NCBI GenBank assembly: GCA_902774305.1
Contig: CACYHY010000007.1
Location: 1-38,867 of the forward strand
Length of the DNA stretch: 38,867 nucleotides
Source: an uncultured Pseudomonadota bacterium
GTDB taxonomy: Bacteria; Pseudomonadota; Alphaproteobacteria; Rs-D84
Direction: 5' to 3'
Positions 33,170 to 38,867 of this stretch are shown in pieces (the stretch's first letter is position 1; each line of letters starts with the position of its first letter). Below the pieces are notes generated by a model that ran no database searches, was not told the DNA's origin, and worked only from the letters and a program-made list of their open reading frames with translations. Made by a program: the position numbers and the translations under genes.

Positions 33170-33398
33170 CCTATTGTTAAACAACACGTTTTAGACACAA
33201 TAACATCACGAATCGGAATAATGAATTTTATCTGTATTTTTATGGTAAAATACACCGATGACGGTTATTTTAGGAATATTTCCCGCAAAGGTTTAGACAG
33301 CCTGATTATCGTTTAGGTTTATTACATATCTTGATTTTCAAGAATATTTACACAAAGTTGTAAAATATAGGAAGATTATCGTATACCGCTATAACATA
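33170..33398. other. gap without a gene, upstream of the small repressor-like gene
   Basis: No credible coding frame. It holds a 12-bp direct repeat with one mismatch, GATTATCGTTTA (33304-33315) and GATTATCGTATA (33374-33385), that could be regulatory sites for the downstream gene. Confidence 0.45.
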
Positions 33399-33426
33399 TT
33401 GAATAATATGGTAATTATGTTATAAT
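33399..33426 (+). promoter_or_regulatory. promoter of the repressor-like gene
   Basis: TTGAAT (33399-33404) and a perfect TATAAT (33421-33426) are 16 bp apart. The start codon at 33468 is preceded by AAGAGG. Confidence 0.6.
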
Positions 33427-33467
33427 ATAGTTTAAGAATAAATACTTATCAAGAGGTTATTATAACA

Positions 33468-33701
33468 ATGATTACACATCAAACTTTATGGTCTGGCATA
33501 GATAAATTAGCCTTGGCAAATCATTTAAGTTGCAGCGGACTGGCGCGACTAGCAGGTTTAGATCCAACTATATTTAATCCTTCAAAACGCGTATCTAAAT
33601 ATGGTCAACCCAGATGGGTATCTATTGAAACATTAGCAAAAGTTCTGAATAAAACACACACATCTTTACATGAATTTGCTAAATATGTAGAAGAAGAATA
33701 A
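33468..33701 (+). CDS. short helix-turn-helix protein (repressor N-domain)
   Basis: A 77-aa protein corresponding to the DNA-binding half of a phage-type S24 repressor of the kind common in alphaproteobacteria. HLSCSGLARLAGLDPTIFNP is the helix-turn-helix, followed by SKRVSKYGQPRWVSIETLAK and a last helix HTSLHEFAKYVEEE. The peptidase half that would allow self-cleavage is absent, so it may be a constitutive regulator or antagonist. AAGAGG lies upstream at a rather long distance (11 bases). It is convergent with the SAM synthetase homologue. Confidence 0.8.
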   Translation: MITHQTLWSGIDKLALANHLSCSGLARLAGLDPTIFNPSKRVSKYGQPRWVSIETLAKVLNKTHTSLHEFAKYVEEE

Positions 33702-33730
33702 TCCGTAATGGAACAAACATATTTTATAAA

Positions 33731-33752
33731 AAGGTGCCAAACGGCACCTTTT
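33731..33752. terminator. bidirectional terminator
   Basis: AAGGTGCC (33731-33738) and GGCACCTT (33743-33750) with loop AAAC, A-rich before and T run after. It differs by one loop base from the hairpin at 37754-37773. Confidence 0.88.
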
Positions 33753-34720
33753 TACCTGTCATAGTCAAAATTTGGCAAAATACCTGATATACTTTTGTTG
33801 CATAATTTTGCAAAGATTGGTTTATCCAGACCATATGCTTTTATCAGGGTACTTGGTTTCTGATTACACCATAAATCATTGTATGTAACAACGCCGTTTT
33901 TGATTGTTTTAATCAGGCCACTTGGCAATTCGGCACGCCCGATACACGAAGACAGATAAACAAAACATTCATCGTTGTCGGCCAGATTTTCGCAGGCTAA
34001 GATACGTGCGTATACATTTAGGGTTAAATCTGCCTTGCTAGCATCCTTTGTCCATGGAGACCCACCACCAATCGGCGCAGCAGTAGAATAAAAGTCACAT
34101 GCTAATTTTCGACCTGTAATACCACAATCTGCAACCGAGCCATGATATGTATAACGCCCTGTGCCGTTTACAATAATTTGCGTTGGCTTTTCACCCAATG
34201 TTTCAATGATAAAGTCCGTTAAATCTTCATCTCGCAGCATTGGAATTGCAACAATAGCGGTTTCTATCCGCTCATCATTCAATGTGATTTGCGTTTTAAT
34301 ATCCAGCCCCAAATTATCAGATTGACGTGCCTTTTCATACAGGGCTTTGCCAACAAATACACCTTGGTCACCCCAACCGTCATTATCAACCCCATTGGCG
34401 ATATCAGCAGACTGCACACCAATCATGTTGATAACTTTGATTTCTGTCGGATCAATAGCATACTTGCCCCATATAGATGCATATCGTTCATCATATCCGA
34501 TTTCAGCTAACGCATCTTTCACATATTGATTCAGTTCATTTAAGTTTGCCGTTGTGGTAATTTCGCCACCAAGGACAACTGTATTATCTTTTATCATAAC
34601 CTCAACGGCATATCTGGCGTTTTTGTCTTGTGTGATTATACGGTCAAGTATATAACAGGAAATATAATCAGCTGTTTTATCTGGATGTCCAAGCGACACC
34701 GCTTCTGCTGTTCTTTGCAT
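33752..34720 (-). CDS. metK: shortened S-adenosylmethionine synthetase homologue
   Basis: SAM synthetase makes S-adenosylmethionine from methionine and ATP. Recognisable motifs are VSLGHPDKTADYIS (ATP and Mg binding His/Asp; E. coli has SEGHPDK), VVLGGEITT, NDGWGDQGVF (GDQG), NGTGRYTYHGSVADCGITGR (E. coli NPTGRF...DCGLTGRK), and GGGSPWTKDASKAD with the Lys-Asp of the active site. The protein is 322 aa against about 384 usually, missing segments in the middle and end. The core residues remain, so it may work, or be a specialised paralogue. AAAGGAG precedes the ATG but is buried in a predicted hairpin. It is a single gene with its own leader. Confidence 0.85.
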   Translation of the reverse strand: MQRTAEAVSLGHPDKTADYISCYILDRIITQDKNARYAVEVMIKDNTVVLGGEITTTANLNELNQYVKDALAEIGYDERYASIWGKYAIDPTEIKVINMIGVQSADIANGVDNDGWGDQGVFVGKALYEKARQSDNLGLDIKTQITLNDERIETAIVAIPMLRDEDLTDFIIETLGEKPTQIIVNGTGRYTYHGSVADCGITGRKLACDFYSTAAPIGGGSPWTKDASKADLTLNVYARILACENLADNDECFVYLSSCIGRAELPSGLIKTIKNGVVTYNDLWCNQKPSTLIKAYGLDKPIFAKLCNKSISGILPNFDYDR

Positions 34721-34726
34721 AATTTA

Positions 34727-34814
34727 CTCCTTTGGTTTTTGCAAATTGAACCAAAGGTGGATTGCAGTGTTGCACCACGCATAATAATCGTTAAAAAACG
34801 GGAAAATCCACCTT
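34727..34814 (-). promoter_or_regulatory. structured leader of the SAM synthetase homologue (riboswitch candidate)
   Basis: In the transcript a perfect 10-bp stem, AAGGTGGATT (34814-34805) with AATCCACCTT (34763-34754), encloses a 41-nt loop. A second perfect 9-bp stem, CCTTTGGTT (RNA from 34757-34749) with AACCAAAGG (34737-34729), contains the ribosome-binding site AAAGGAG. The two stems share four bases (34754-34757), so they compete and may switch translation. Whether it binds SAM is not known, and I do not see a clear match to a named SAM class. Confidence 0.55.
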
Positions 34815-34818
34815 GATT

Positions 34819-34853
34819 AGTGTGTATTATAACACACTACATAAACACTTCAA
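34819..34853 (-). promoter_or_regulatory. promoter and palindromic operator of the SAM synthetase homologue
   Basis: Minus-strand TTGAAG (34853-34848) and perfect TATAAT (34831-34826) are 16 bp apart. The -10 box is the exact centre of a palindrome, AGTGTGT-N6-ACACACT (34819-34838), the arrangement of a repressor operator that blocks the promoter. Confidence 0.65.
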
Positions 34854-34903
34854 TAAAAATTATATAGTTCGAGTCCAGTTATCCCTATTTTATTTAAAAT
34901 GTA

Positions 34904-34933
34904 TTGATAATCTACTTTGTATTTTGGTATTAT
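34904..34933 (+). promoter_or_regulatory. promoter of the helicase-nuclease gene, predicting a leaderless mRNA
   Basis: TTGATA (34904-34909) and TATTAT (34928-34933) are 18 bp apart. Transcription would begin at about 34940-34941, the start codon. No ribosome-binding site precedes the ATG. Confidence 0.45.
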
Positions 34934-34940
34934 ATTCATA

Positions 34941-37460
34941 ATGGATATAGAGGAATATAACATTTTTATTAAAGATAAAGATGTCACACAGGATGTCTTT
35001 TTAGTTGAACCAGACGGTCAACAGATAAATGTTATGTTCAAAAATGGTCGTTCTTATTCGTACAACAGAAACAACGTCAGATTTGTTCCTAAAAATCAAG
35101 ATGAGATAGATGCCAAGAATAACTTTAAGTATCTACAAAGTCTGGCCGAAGCAGTTGGCTTAAGTAATGAACATGGTCAAAATATATTGTTAAAGAACCT
35201 TAATCGCATTGATGCATCAAACAAGGAATCTGTTTTGTACGATTTTTTATCAGGTACAGCAACAGAAAACGATAATTATATAGAAGATAATCCTGTATAC
35301 CCATTCGGATTTAATTTGAGTCAAAGACAAGCTGTGGATAACGCGATATCCAACAGATTATCCATTATTCAAGGTCCGCCAGGAACAGGAAAAACACAAA
35401 CTATTTTGAATATAATTGCAAATATTGTAATGGCAGGTAAGACAGTCGCTGTCGTTTCAGCTAATAATTCTGCAACTGCCAATGTATTAGAAAAATTACA
35501 GAAATATCAATTGGATTTTTTGGCTGCTTTTTTAGGAAGCAACGCTAATATCGAAGCTTTTAATTCAAGTGATCATAAATTACCAGATATGTCAAAATGG
35601 CATAAAGATAACAGATGGTTAAAAACAACTAATAAAAAGATCGCTGATTTACATAAAAATTTGTTAATAATGTTAGAAGAGCAAAATCGTCTGGCACAAA
35701 ACAAAGCAGAAAACGACAGTCTAAATACAGAATACCAACATTTTGCTCTTGAACACCCTAATGTCGATACAGGTATTATATCGCATTTGTCTGCGGAAAA
35801 AGCTATAGGATTGTGGTTAAAATATGAACAATATTTATCTGCTAACCGTAAGCCTAACTTTATAGAAAGAATTGTGATGTACTTTAAGTACAAAATTAAA
35901 GATAAGGCATTTTTATTTAACAAACCAGAAGAAATCATAACTATTTGTCAGGCACATTGGTATAAGCAAAAATTATATCAGTTAAAACAAGATATAACCA
36001 GAGCAGAACATAAGTTATCTAAGTTTAATTTTGAAAATAAAATTAAAACATATACAGATTTATCCATGCAGTTGGTAAAATCTAAATTAGCAACAAAGTA
36101 TGGCAAAACAACCAGAGAAAATAATATCGTATTAAATAAAGATTTTCTTAAATCTTATCCTGTAATTTTAAGTACAACTTATTCTTTAACAAATTGTTTG
36201 TTTGATGGTCTTTATGATTATGTTATTATAGACGAAGCCTCACAAGTGGATTTGGTTACCGGTGCACTAGCTCTTGGTTGTGCAACCAATGCTGTAATTG
36301 TTGGGGATTTAAAACAATTACCAAATGTTGTAGACGAACAATCTGCAAATATAACAGATGCTATTTTCGATAAATTTAATATTAATGAAATTTATAGATA
36401 TAAAAATCACAGCATATTATCGGCTATCTCTAAAATGTTTCCAGAAGCACCATCTGTTATGTTGCGAGAACATTATAGATGCCACCCAAAAATTATTGAA
36501 TTTTGCAATCAACGTTTTTATAAAGGTCAACTTATCACTTTAAGTAATAACAAATCTAAACGAGAACCATTGATTGTTTACAAAACCAAACCAGGTAACC
36601 ACGCTAGGAATCACGTAAACAACCGTCAAATAGATGTAATAATTGACGAAGTAATTCCACAACAAAAACTTGATGTAAATAAAGATTCCATTGGTATTGT
36701 TACCCCATATAGGAATCAGGTCGCTGCTTTGCAAAAAATGTTCAACGATACAGCAGTTCAAGCGGATACAGTAGATAAATTTCAAGGACGAGAGAAAGAC
36801 ATTATTATTTTATCTATGGTTGACAATAATATCTCGGATTTTGCAGACCAGCCAAACAGATTGAATGTTGCTGTATCTCGTGCGATTAATCAGTTAATAA
36901 TTGTTACAAATGGTAATGAAGAAAAAACAGATACGAATATTCAATCTTTAATAGATTATATAAATTACAATAATTTAACTATTGTAAATAGTGATATTGG
37001 TTCCATATTCGACTGTTTGTATAAGTGTTATGAGGAAAACAGACAAAAAATGATAAAATCACATGTGTCTGAATTTGATAGCGAAAACCTGATGTATGAT
37101 TTAATAAAATCTGTACTGAACGGTGAACGTTTCAACGTTTTTGATGTTGCCTTACATGTACCATTAAAAACAATATTTAAGAATTTAACTCGATTATCAG
37201 GTGAAGAATACGAATATGCTAACAATATAATGACTCATTGCGATTTTATAATATATGATCGAGTTACAAAGAAACCAGTTTTGGGTATAGAGGTAGACGG
37301 TACAAAATATCATGGTGAAAATTCAAAACAACATGAACGAGATGTTATGAAAAATAATATATTTGCTACCTATAATATGCCTCTCATTCGTTTTAGAACC
37401 GATGGCAGTCAAGAAAAAGCAAAGTTGATTAAAGCATTATCAACTATTCTTGAAACCTAA
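34941..37460 (+). CDS. UPF1/DNA2-type superfamily 1 helicase with C-terminal nuclease domain
   Basis: An 839-aa fusion. The helicase has GPPGTGKTQTI (Walker A) near residue 145, VIIDEASQVD (motif II) near 430, VGDLKQLPNV (motif III), LREHYRCHP (motif IV region), DKFQGREKDI (motif V) near 615 and NVAVSRA (motif VI) near 645. A long helical insertion covers about residues 210-390. The C-terminal part (about 760-835, CDFIIYDRVTKKPVLGIEVD followed by GTKYHGENSKQHERDVMKN) is a PD-(D/E)XK-like nuclease of the DUF2726/DUF559 sort. Such stand-alone fusions occur in phage defence and DNA repair. It is a lone gene with its own promoter in an accessory region. ATG 34941 is preferred over a TTG at 34917. 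Confidence 0.87.
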   Translation: MDIEEYNIFIKDKDVTQDVFLVEPDGQQINVMFKNGRSYSYNRNNVRFVPKNQDEIDAKNNFKYLQSLAEAVGLSNEHGQNILLKNLNRIDASNKESVLYDFLSGTATENDNYIEDNPVYPFGFNLSQRQAVDNAISNRLSIIQGPPGTGKTQTILNIIANIVMAGKTVAVVSANNSATANVLEKLQKYQLDFLAAFLGSNANIEAFNSSDHKLPDMSKWHKDNRWLKTTNKKIADLHKNLLIMLEEQNRLAQNKAENDSLNTEYQHFALEHPNVDTGIISHLSAEKAIGLWLKYEQYLSANRKPNFIERIVMYFKYKIKDKAFLFNKPEEIITICQAHWYKQKLYQLKQDITRAEHKLSKFNFENKIKTYTDLSMQLVKSKLATKYGKTTRENNIVLNKDFLKSYPVILSTTYSLTNCLFDGLYDYVIIDEASQVDLVTGALALGCATNAVIVGDLKQLPNVVDEQSANITDAIFDKFNINEIYRYKNHSILSAISKMFPEAPSVMLREHYRCHPKIIEFCNQRFYKGQLITLSNNKSKREPLIVYKTKPGNHARNHVNNRQIDVIIDEVIPQQKLDVNKDSIGIVTPYRNQVAALQKMFNDTAVQADTVDKFQGREKDIIILSMVDNNISDFADQPNRLNVAVSRAINQLIIVTNGNEEKTDTNIQSLIDYINYNNLTIVNSDIGSIFDCLYKCYEENRQKMIKSHVSEFDSENLMYDLIKSVLNGERFNVFDVALHVPLKTIFKNLTRLSGEEYEYANNIMTHCDFIIYDRVTKKPVLGIEVDGTKYHGENSKQHERDVMKNNIFATYNMPLIRFRTDGSQEKAKLIKALSTILET

Positions 37461-37711
37461 TATACACTATAAATCATTACGTGTTGTCTGACCATTGGTT
37501 CAAATACAGCTCACAGATTCTGGATAAGTGTTCAAAATCTTCCTTGTTTTCTGCCAGATATGTGCGAGTTATGTCGAGCCACATTTTACAAGGCTGCCTT
37601 TTAAGACAGTTTTTTGTTTAGAATTCTAGGATTTTCTTGGTTCGATAACCCAATTTTAAAATTCTACCATCTTTCTATGGATAAATATTATACAATTGAA
37701 CAAATTTTTTC
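37461..37711. other. gap without a firm gene
   Basis: A 24-codon frame (37677-37751, MDKYYTIEQIFSTNNWTSDE then RLCQ) starts here but has no ribosome-binding site, and its end lies in the repeat below. The rest shows no coding signal. A short CTGCCTTTTAAGACAG-like hairpin lies around 37592-37607. Confidence 0.4.
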
Positions 37712-37746
37712 AACAAACAACTGGACAAGTGACGAAAGATTATGCC
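37712..37746. repeat. 35-bp direct repeat, left copy
   Basis: AACAAACAACTGGACAAGTG and the following 15 bases to 37746 match 38625-38659 at 31 of 35 positions in the same orientation. The two copies flank the cupin and HxlR genes. Confidence 0.8.
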
Positions 37747-37753
37747 AATAAAA

Positions 37754-37773
37754 AAGGTGCCAAATGGCACCTT
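37754..37773 (-). terminator. terminator of the cupin gene
   Basis: AAGGTGCC (37754-37761) and GGCACCTT (37766-37773) form an 8-bp stem. On the minus strand a T run follows (37756-37750). Confidence 0.85.
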
Positions 37774-37787
37774 GGTTTTAATACACC

Positions 37788-38165
37788 TTAACAAACCTCG
37801 GCATCAGCAAATGCAAATTGTGTTAATGAATTTTCTTTTGCCTGGACACAGATATATTGCATTTCAGTTGCGCCAGTATTTTCCATCGCGCGTTTCGCAC
37901 CGGTTGCAACACGAATAGCTGTTCCTGGTTTAATCTCAATTTTTTCATCATCAACCGTAAATGTACCATTGCCAGTTAAAAAGATATAAATTTCTTCGTT
38001 TTGTTTATGAATATGATTAAATGGTGATTTTGCCCCAGCCGGCATAACACTAACCGAAATTTCTGCAGATGTTAAGCCAAGTGCATCGTGCAGGAAAGCC
38101 TTACCATATTCTGTTTTTGCGACATCCGCCATTGTTCCAATATTTGTTGATGAATATTTATTCAT
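37788..38165 (-). CDS. cupin-domain protein
   Basis: A 125-aa small cupin. The two metal-binding motifs are recognisable: PFNHIHKQNEEIYIFLTGNG, with His, His, Glu and Gly in the usual order, and the later KPGTAIRVATGAKRAMENTG, in which the usual second-motif His is not clear. Such proteins bind metals or small reactive compounds and are often controlled by neighbouring regulators. AAAGGAG lies before the ATG. It is divergent from the HxlR gene with shared operators, so it is the likely target of that regulator. Confidence 0.88.
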   Translation of the reverse strand: MNKYSSTNIGTMADVAKTEYGKAFLHDALGLTSAEISVSVMPAGAKSPFNHIHKQNEEIYIFLTGNGTFTVDDEKIEIKPGTAIRVATGAKRAMENTGATEMQYICVQAKENSLTQFAFADAEVC

Positions 38166-38190
38166 AATGTTTCTCCTTTATTTTTGTACA

Positions 38191-38224
38191 AGTATAATAT
38201 ATACTATTGAGAGATATTTGTAAA
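38191..38224 (-). promoter_or_regulatory. cupin promoter with operator over its -10 box
   Basis: On the minus strand TTTACA (38224-38219) and TATATT (38201-38196) are 17 bp apart. The palindrome AGTATA-ATA-TATACT (38191-38205) covers the -10 box. Confidence 0.6.
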
Positions 38225-38244
38225 GTAGGCACAATTTTATAACA

Positions 38245-38264
38245 TAGTATCATAAAAGATACTA
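38245..38264. promoter_or_regulatory. second operator in the cupin-HxlR intergenic region
   Basis: TAGTATC-N6-GATACTA is a perfect 7-bp inverted repeat, 26 bp before the HxlR start. It shares AGTAT...ATACT with the first operator, and both are followed by ATTGASAGA, so the two sites look like duplicated HxlR binding sites. Confidence 0.6.
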
Positions 38265-38289
38265 TTGACAGAAAACAAAGGAAAATAAG

Positions 38290-38610
38290 ATGAAAAAAAG
38301 TGAATTACCAGAATGCCCGGTGGCAACTTTGTTGATGTTAATTGGCACAAAGTGGAAGGTTTTGATAATTCGTGATTTACTAACTGGCACAAAAAGGTTC
38401 AAAGAATTACAACGCAGTGTTGGATGCAGCCAAAAAGTTCTGACCGATAATTTGCGTGAATTAGAAGACAATGGTTTGGTATCAAGAAAGGTTTATGCTG
38501 AAGTTCCACCACGTGTTGAATACAGTATGACAAAGTTGGGTGCAACATTATCGCCCGTATTAAACGCTATGGCAACATGGGGCAATGAATACAAGAAAAA
38601 TCTTAAATAG
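38290..38610 (+). CDS. HxlR-family transcription regulator
   Basis: A 106-aa winged-helix regulator of the HxlR/YodB type. The family opening is exact: ECPVATLLMLIGTKWKVLII, with the N-terminal Cys that senses electrophiles or oxidants in several relatives, then RFKELQRSVGCSQKVLTDNLRELEDNGLVSRKVYAEVPPRVEYSMTKLG. A second Cys occurs in VGCSQ. It is divergent from the cupin gene and likely represses it and itself through two palindromes in the 124-bp gap. Confidence 0.93.
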   Translation: MKKSELPECPVATLLMLIGTKWKVLIIRDLLTGTKRFKELQRSVGCSQKVLTDNLRELEDNGLVSRKVYAEVPPRVEYSMTKLGATLSPVLNAMATWGNEYKKNLK

Positions 38611-38624
38611 TACCGATTCTTCCG

Positions 38625-38659
38625 AACAAATGACTGGACAAGTGGTGAAAGATTATGCC
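38625..38659. repeat. 35-bp direct repeat, right copy
   Basis: AACAAATGACTGGACAAGTG and the following bases to 38659 match 37712-37746 at 31 of 35 positions. Confidence 0.8.
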
Positions 38660-38668
38660 TAAACTTTA

Positions 38669-38867
38669 TCAACAATGTTTTTTGAATAATACCGATGGAC
38701 GATGTCCGGATCCGGAACGCATTTTATCGGTTGGCACAACTTTGTTTGCTATTGTCCTGCGAAATGCGGCAGGAATCATTTTACGGCCCAAAATTATTTC
38801 ATAAACCTGTTGTAATTCGCCCAATGTGAATTCACTTGGCATCATATCAAACACTATGTCTGTGTAT
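38669..38867 (-). CDS. Nudix/NrtR-type protein, C-terminal part only
   Basis: The gene runs off the right edge of the window. The visible 65 codons encode the winged-helix domain that follows the Nudix domain in NrtR-like regulators and related ADP-ribose hydrolases: MMPSEFTLGELQQVYEIILG then RKMIPAAFRRTI and, near the end, SGSGHRPSVLFKK. NrtR proteins control NAD synthesis, but without the N-terminal domain it is unclear whether this one is an enzyme or a regulator. It ends close to the right copy of the direct repeat. Confidence 0.85.
   Translation of the reverse strand, partial: YTDIVFDMMPSEFTLGELQQVYEIILGRKMIPAAFRRTIANKVVPTDKMRSGSGHRPSVLFKKHC

Overview
The window looks like a chromosomal segment of a small-genome, AT-rich Alphaproteobacterium, probably an uncultured host- or gut-associated lineage. 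This is inferred from the gene order tpiA/ppiD divergent, frr-uppS-cdsA-rseP-bamA in one run, an RNase E/G with an acidic insertion in its S1 region, a short repressor N-domain of a type common in alphaproteobacteria, and CCA-encoding tRNAs. Codon use is A/T-ending throughout. TGA is used as a stop (for example at rseP), so the code appears standard.

Layout: 1-3.2 kb carries ssb, an Smr-domain remnant, a secreted M23 peptidase, an HtpX-like protease and tRNA-Lys. 3.3-16.5 kb is mixed housekeeping and unknown genes: an 817-aa uncharacterised coiled-coil protein, a YbhN/MprF-type membrane protein, recG, a BepA-like M48 protease broken by a 22-bp tandem duplication, two alpha/beta hydrolases, an RNase E/G, a GNAT acetyltransferase and a YjbR-type protein. 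16.5-19.3 kb is an accessory strip ending at tRNA-His/tRNA-Ala. It holds two small unknown proteins, a toxin-antitoxin pair, a GIY-YIG nuclease, large hairpins, and degenerate direct copies of the tRNA-His 3' end that suggest successive insertions. 19.4-27.6 kb is a dense envelope-biogenesis run (frr, uppS, cdsA, rseP, bamA) continuing into a lipoprotein and three uncharacterised exported or membrane proteins, then yraN. 27.6-30.6 kb has a tiny lipoprotein, grpE and tpiA, with ppiD divergent. 30.6-38.9 kb is accessory again: an HExxH protein, an ABC-F ATPase, a short repressor-like protein, a shortened SAM synthetase homologue, a helicase-nuclease fusion, a cupin/HxlR divergent pair flanked by 35-bp direct repeats, and the C-terminal end of a Nudix/winged-helix protein running off the window.

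The most interesting signals are regulatory RNAs and operators read directly from the sequence. (1) The ABC-F gene has a roughly 110-nt leader with a three-codon upstream ORF (Met-Arg-Met-stop). Two perfect complementary segments (9 and 8 bp) would place the ABC-F ribosome-binding site and start spacer in a long stem and leave the leader codons in the bulge. This is the architecture of antibiotic-induced translation attenuation. (2) The SAM synthetase homologue has a leader with a perfect 10-bp stem that overlaps, and so competes with, a 9-bp hairpin burying its ribosome-binding site, and a perfect palindrome over its -10 box. (3) Several accessory genes (GNAT, helicase-nuclease, toxin) have promoter boxes placed so that the mRNA would start at or within a few bases of the start codon.
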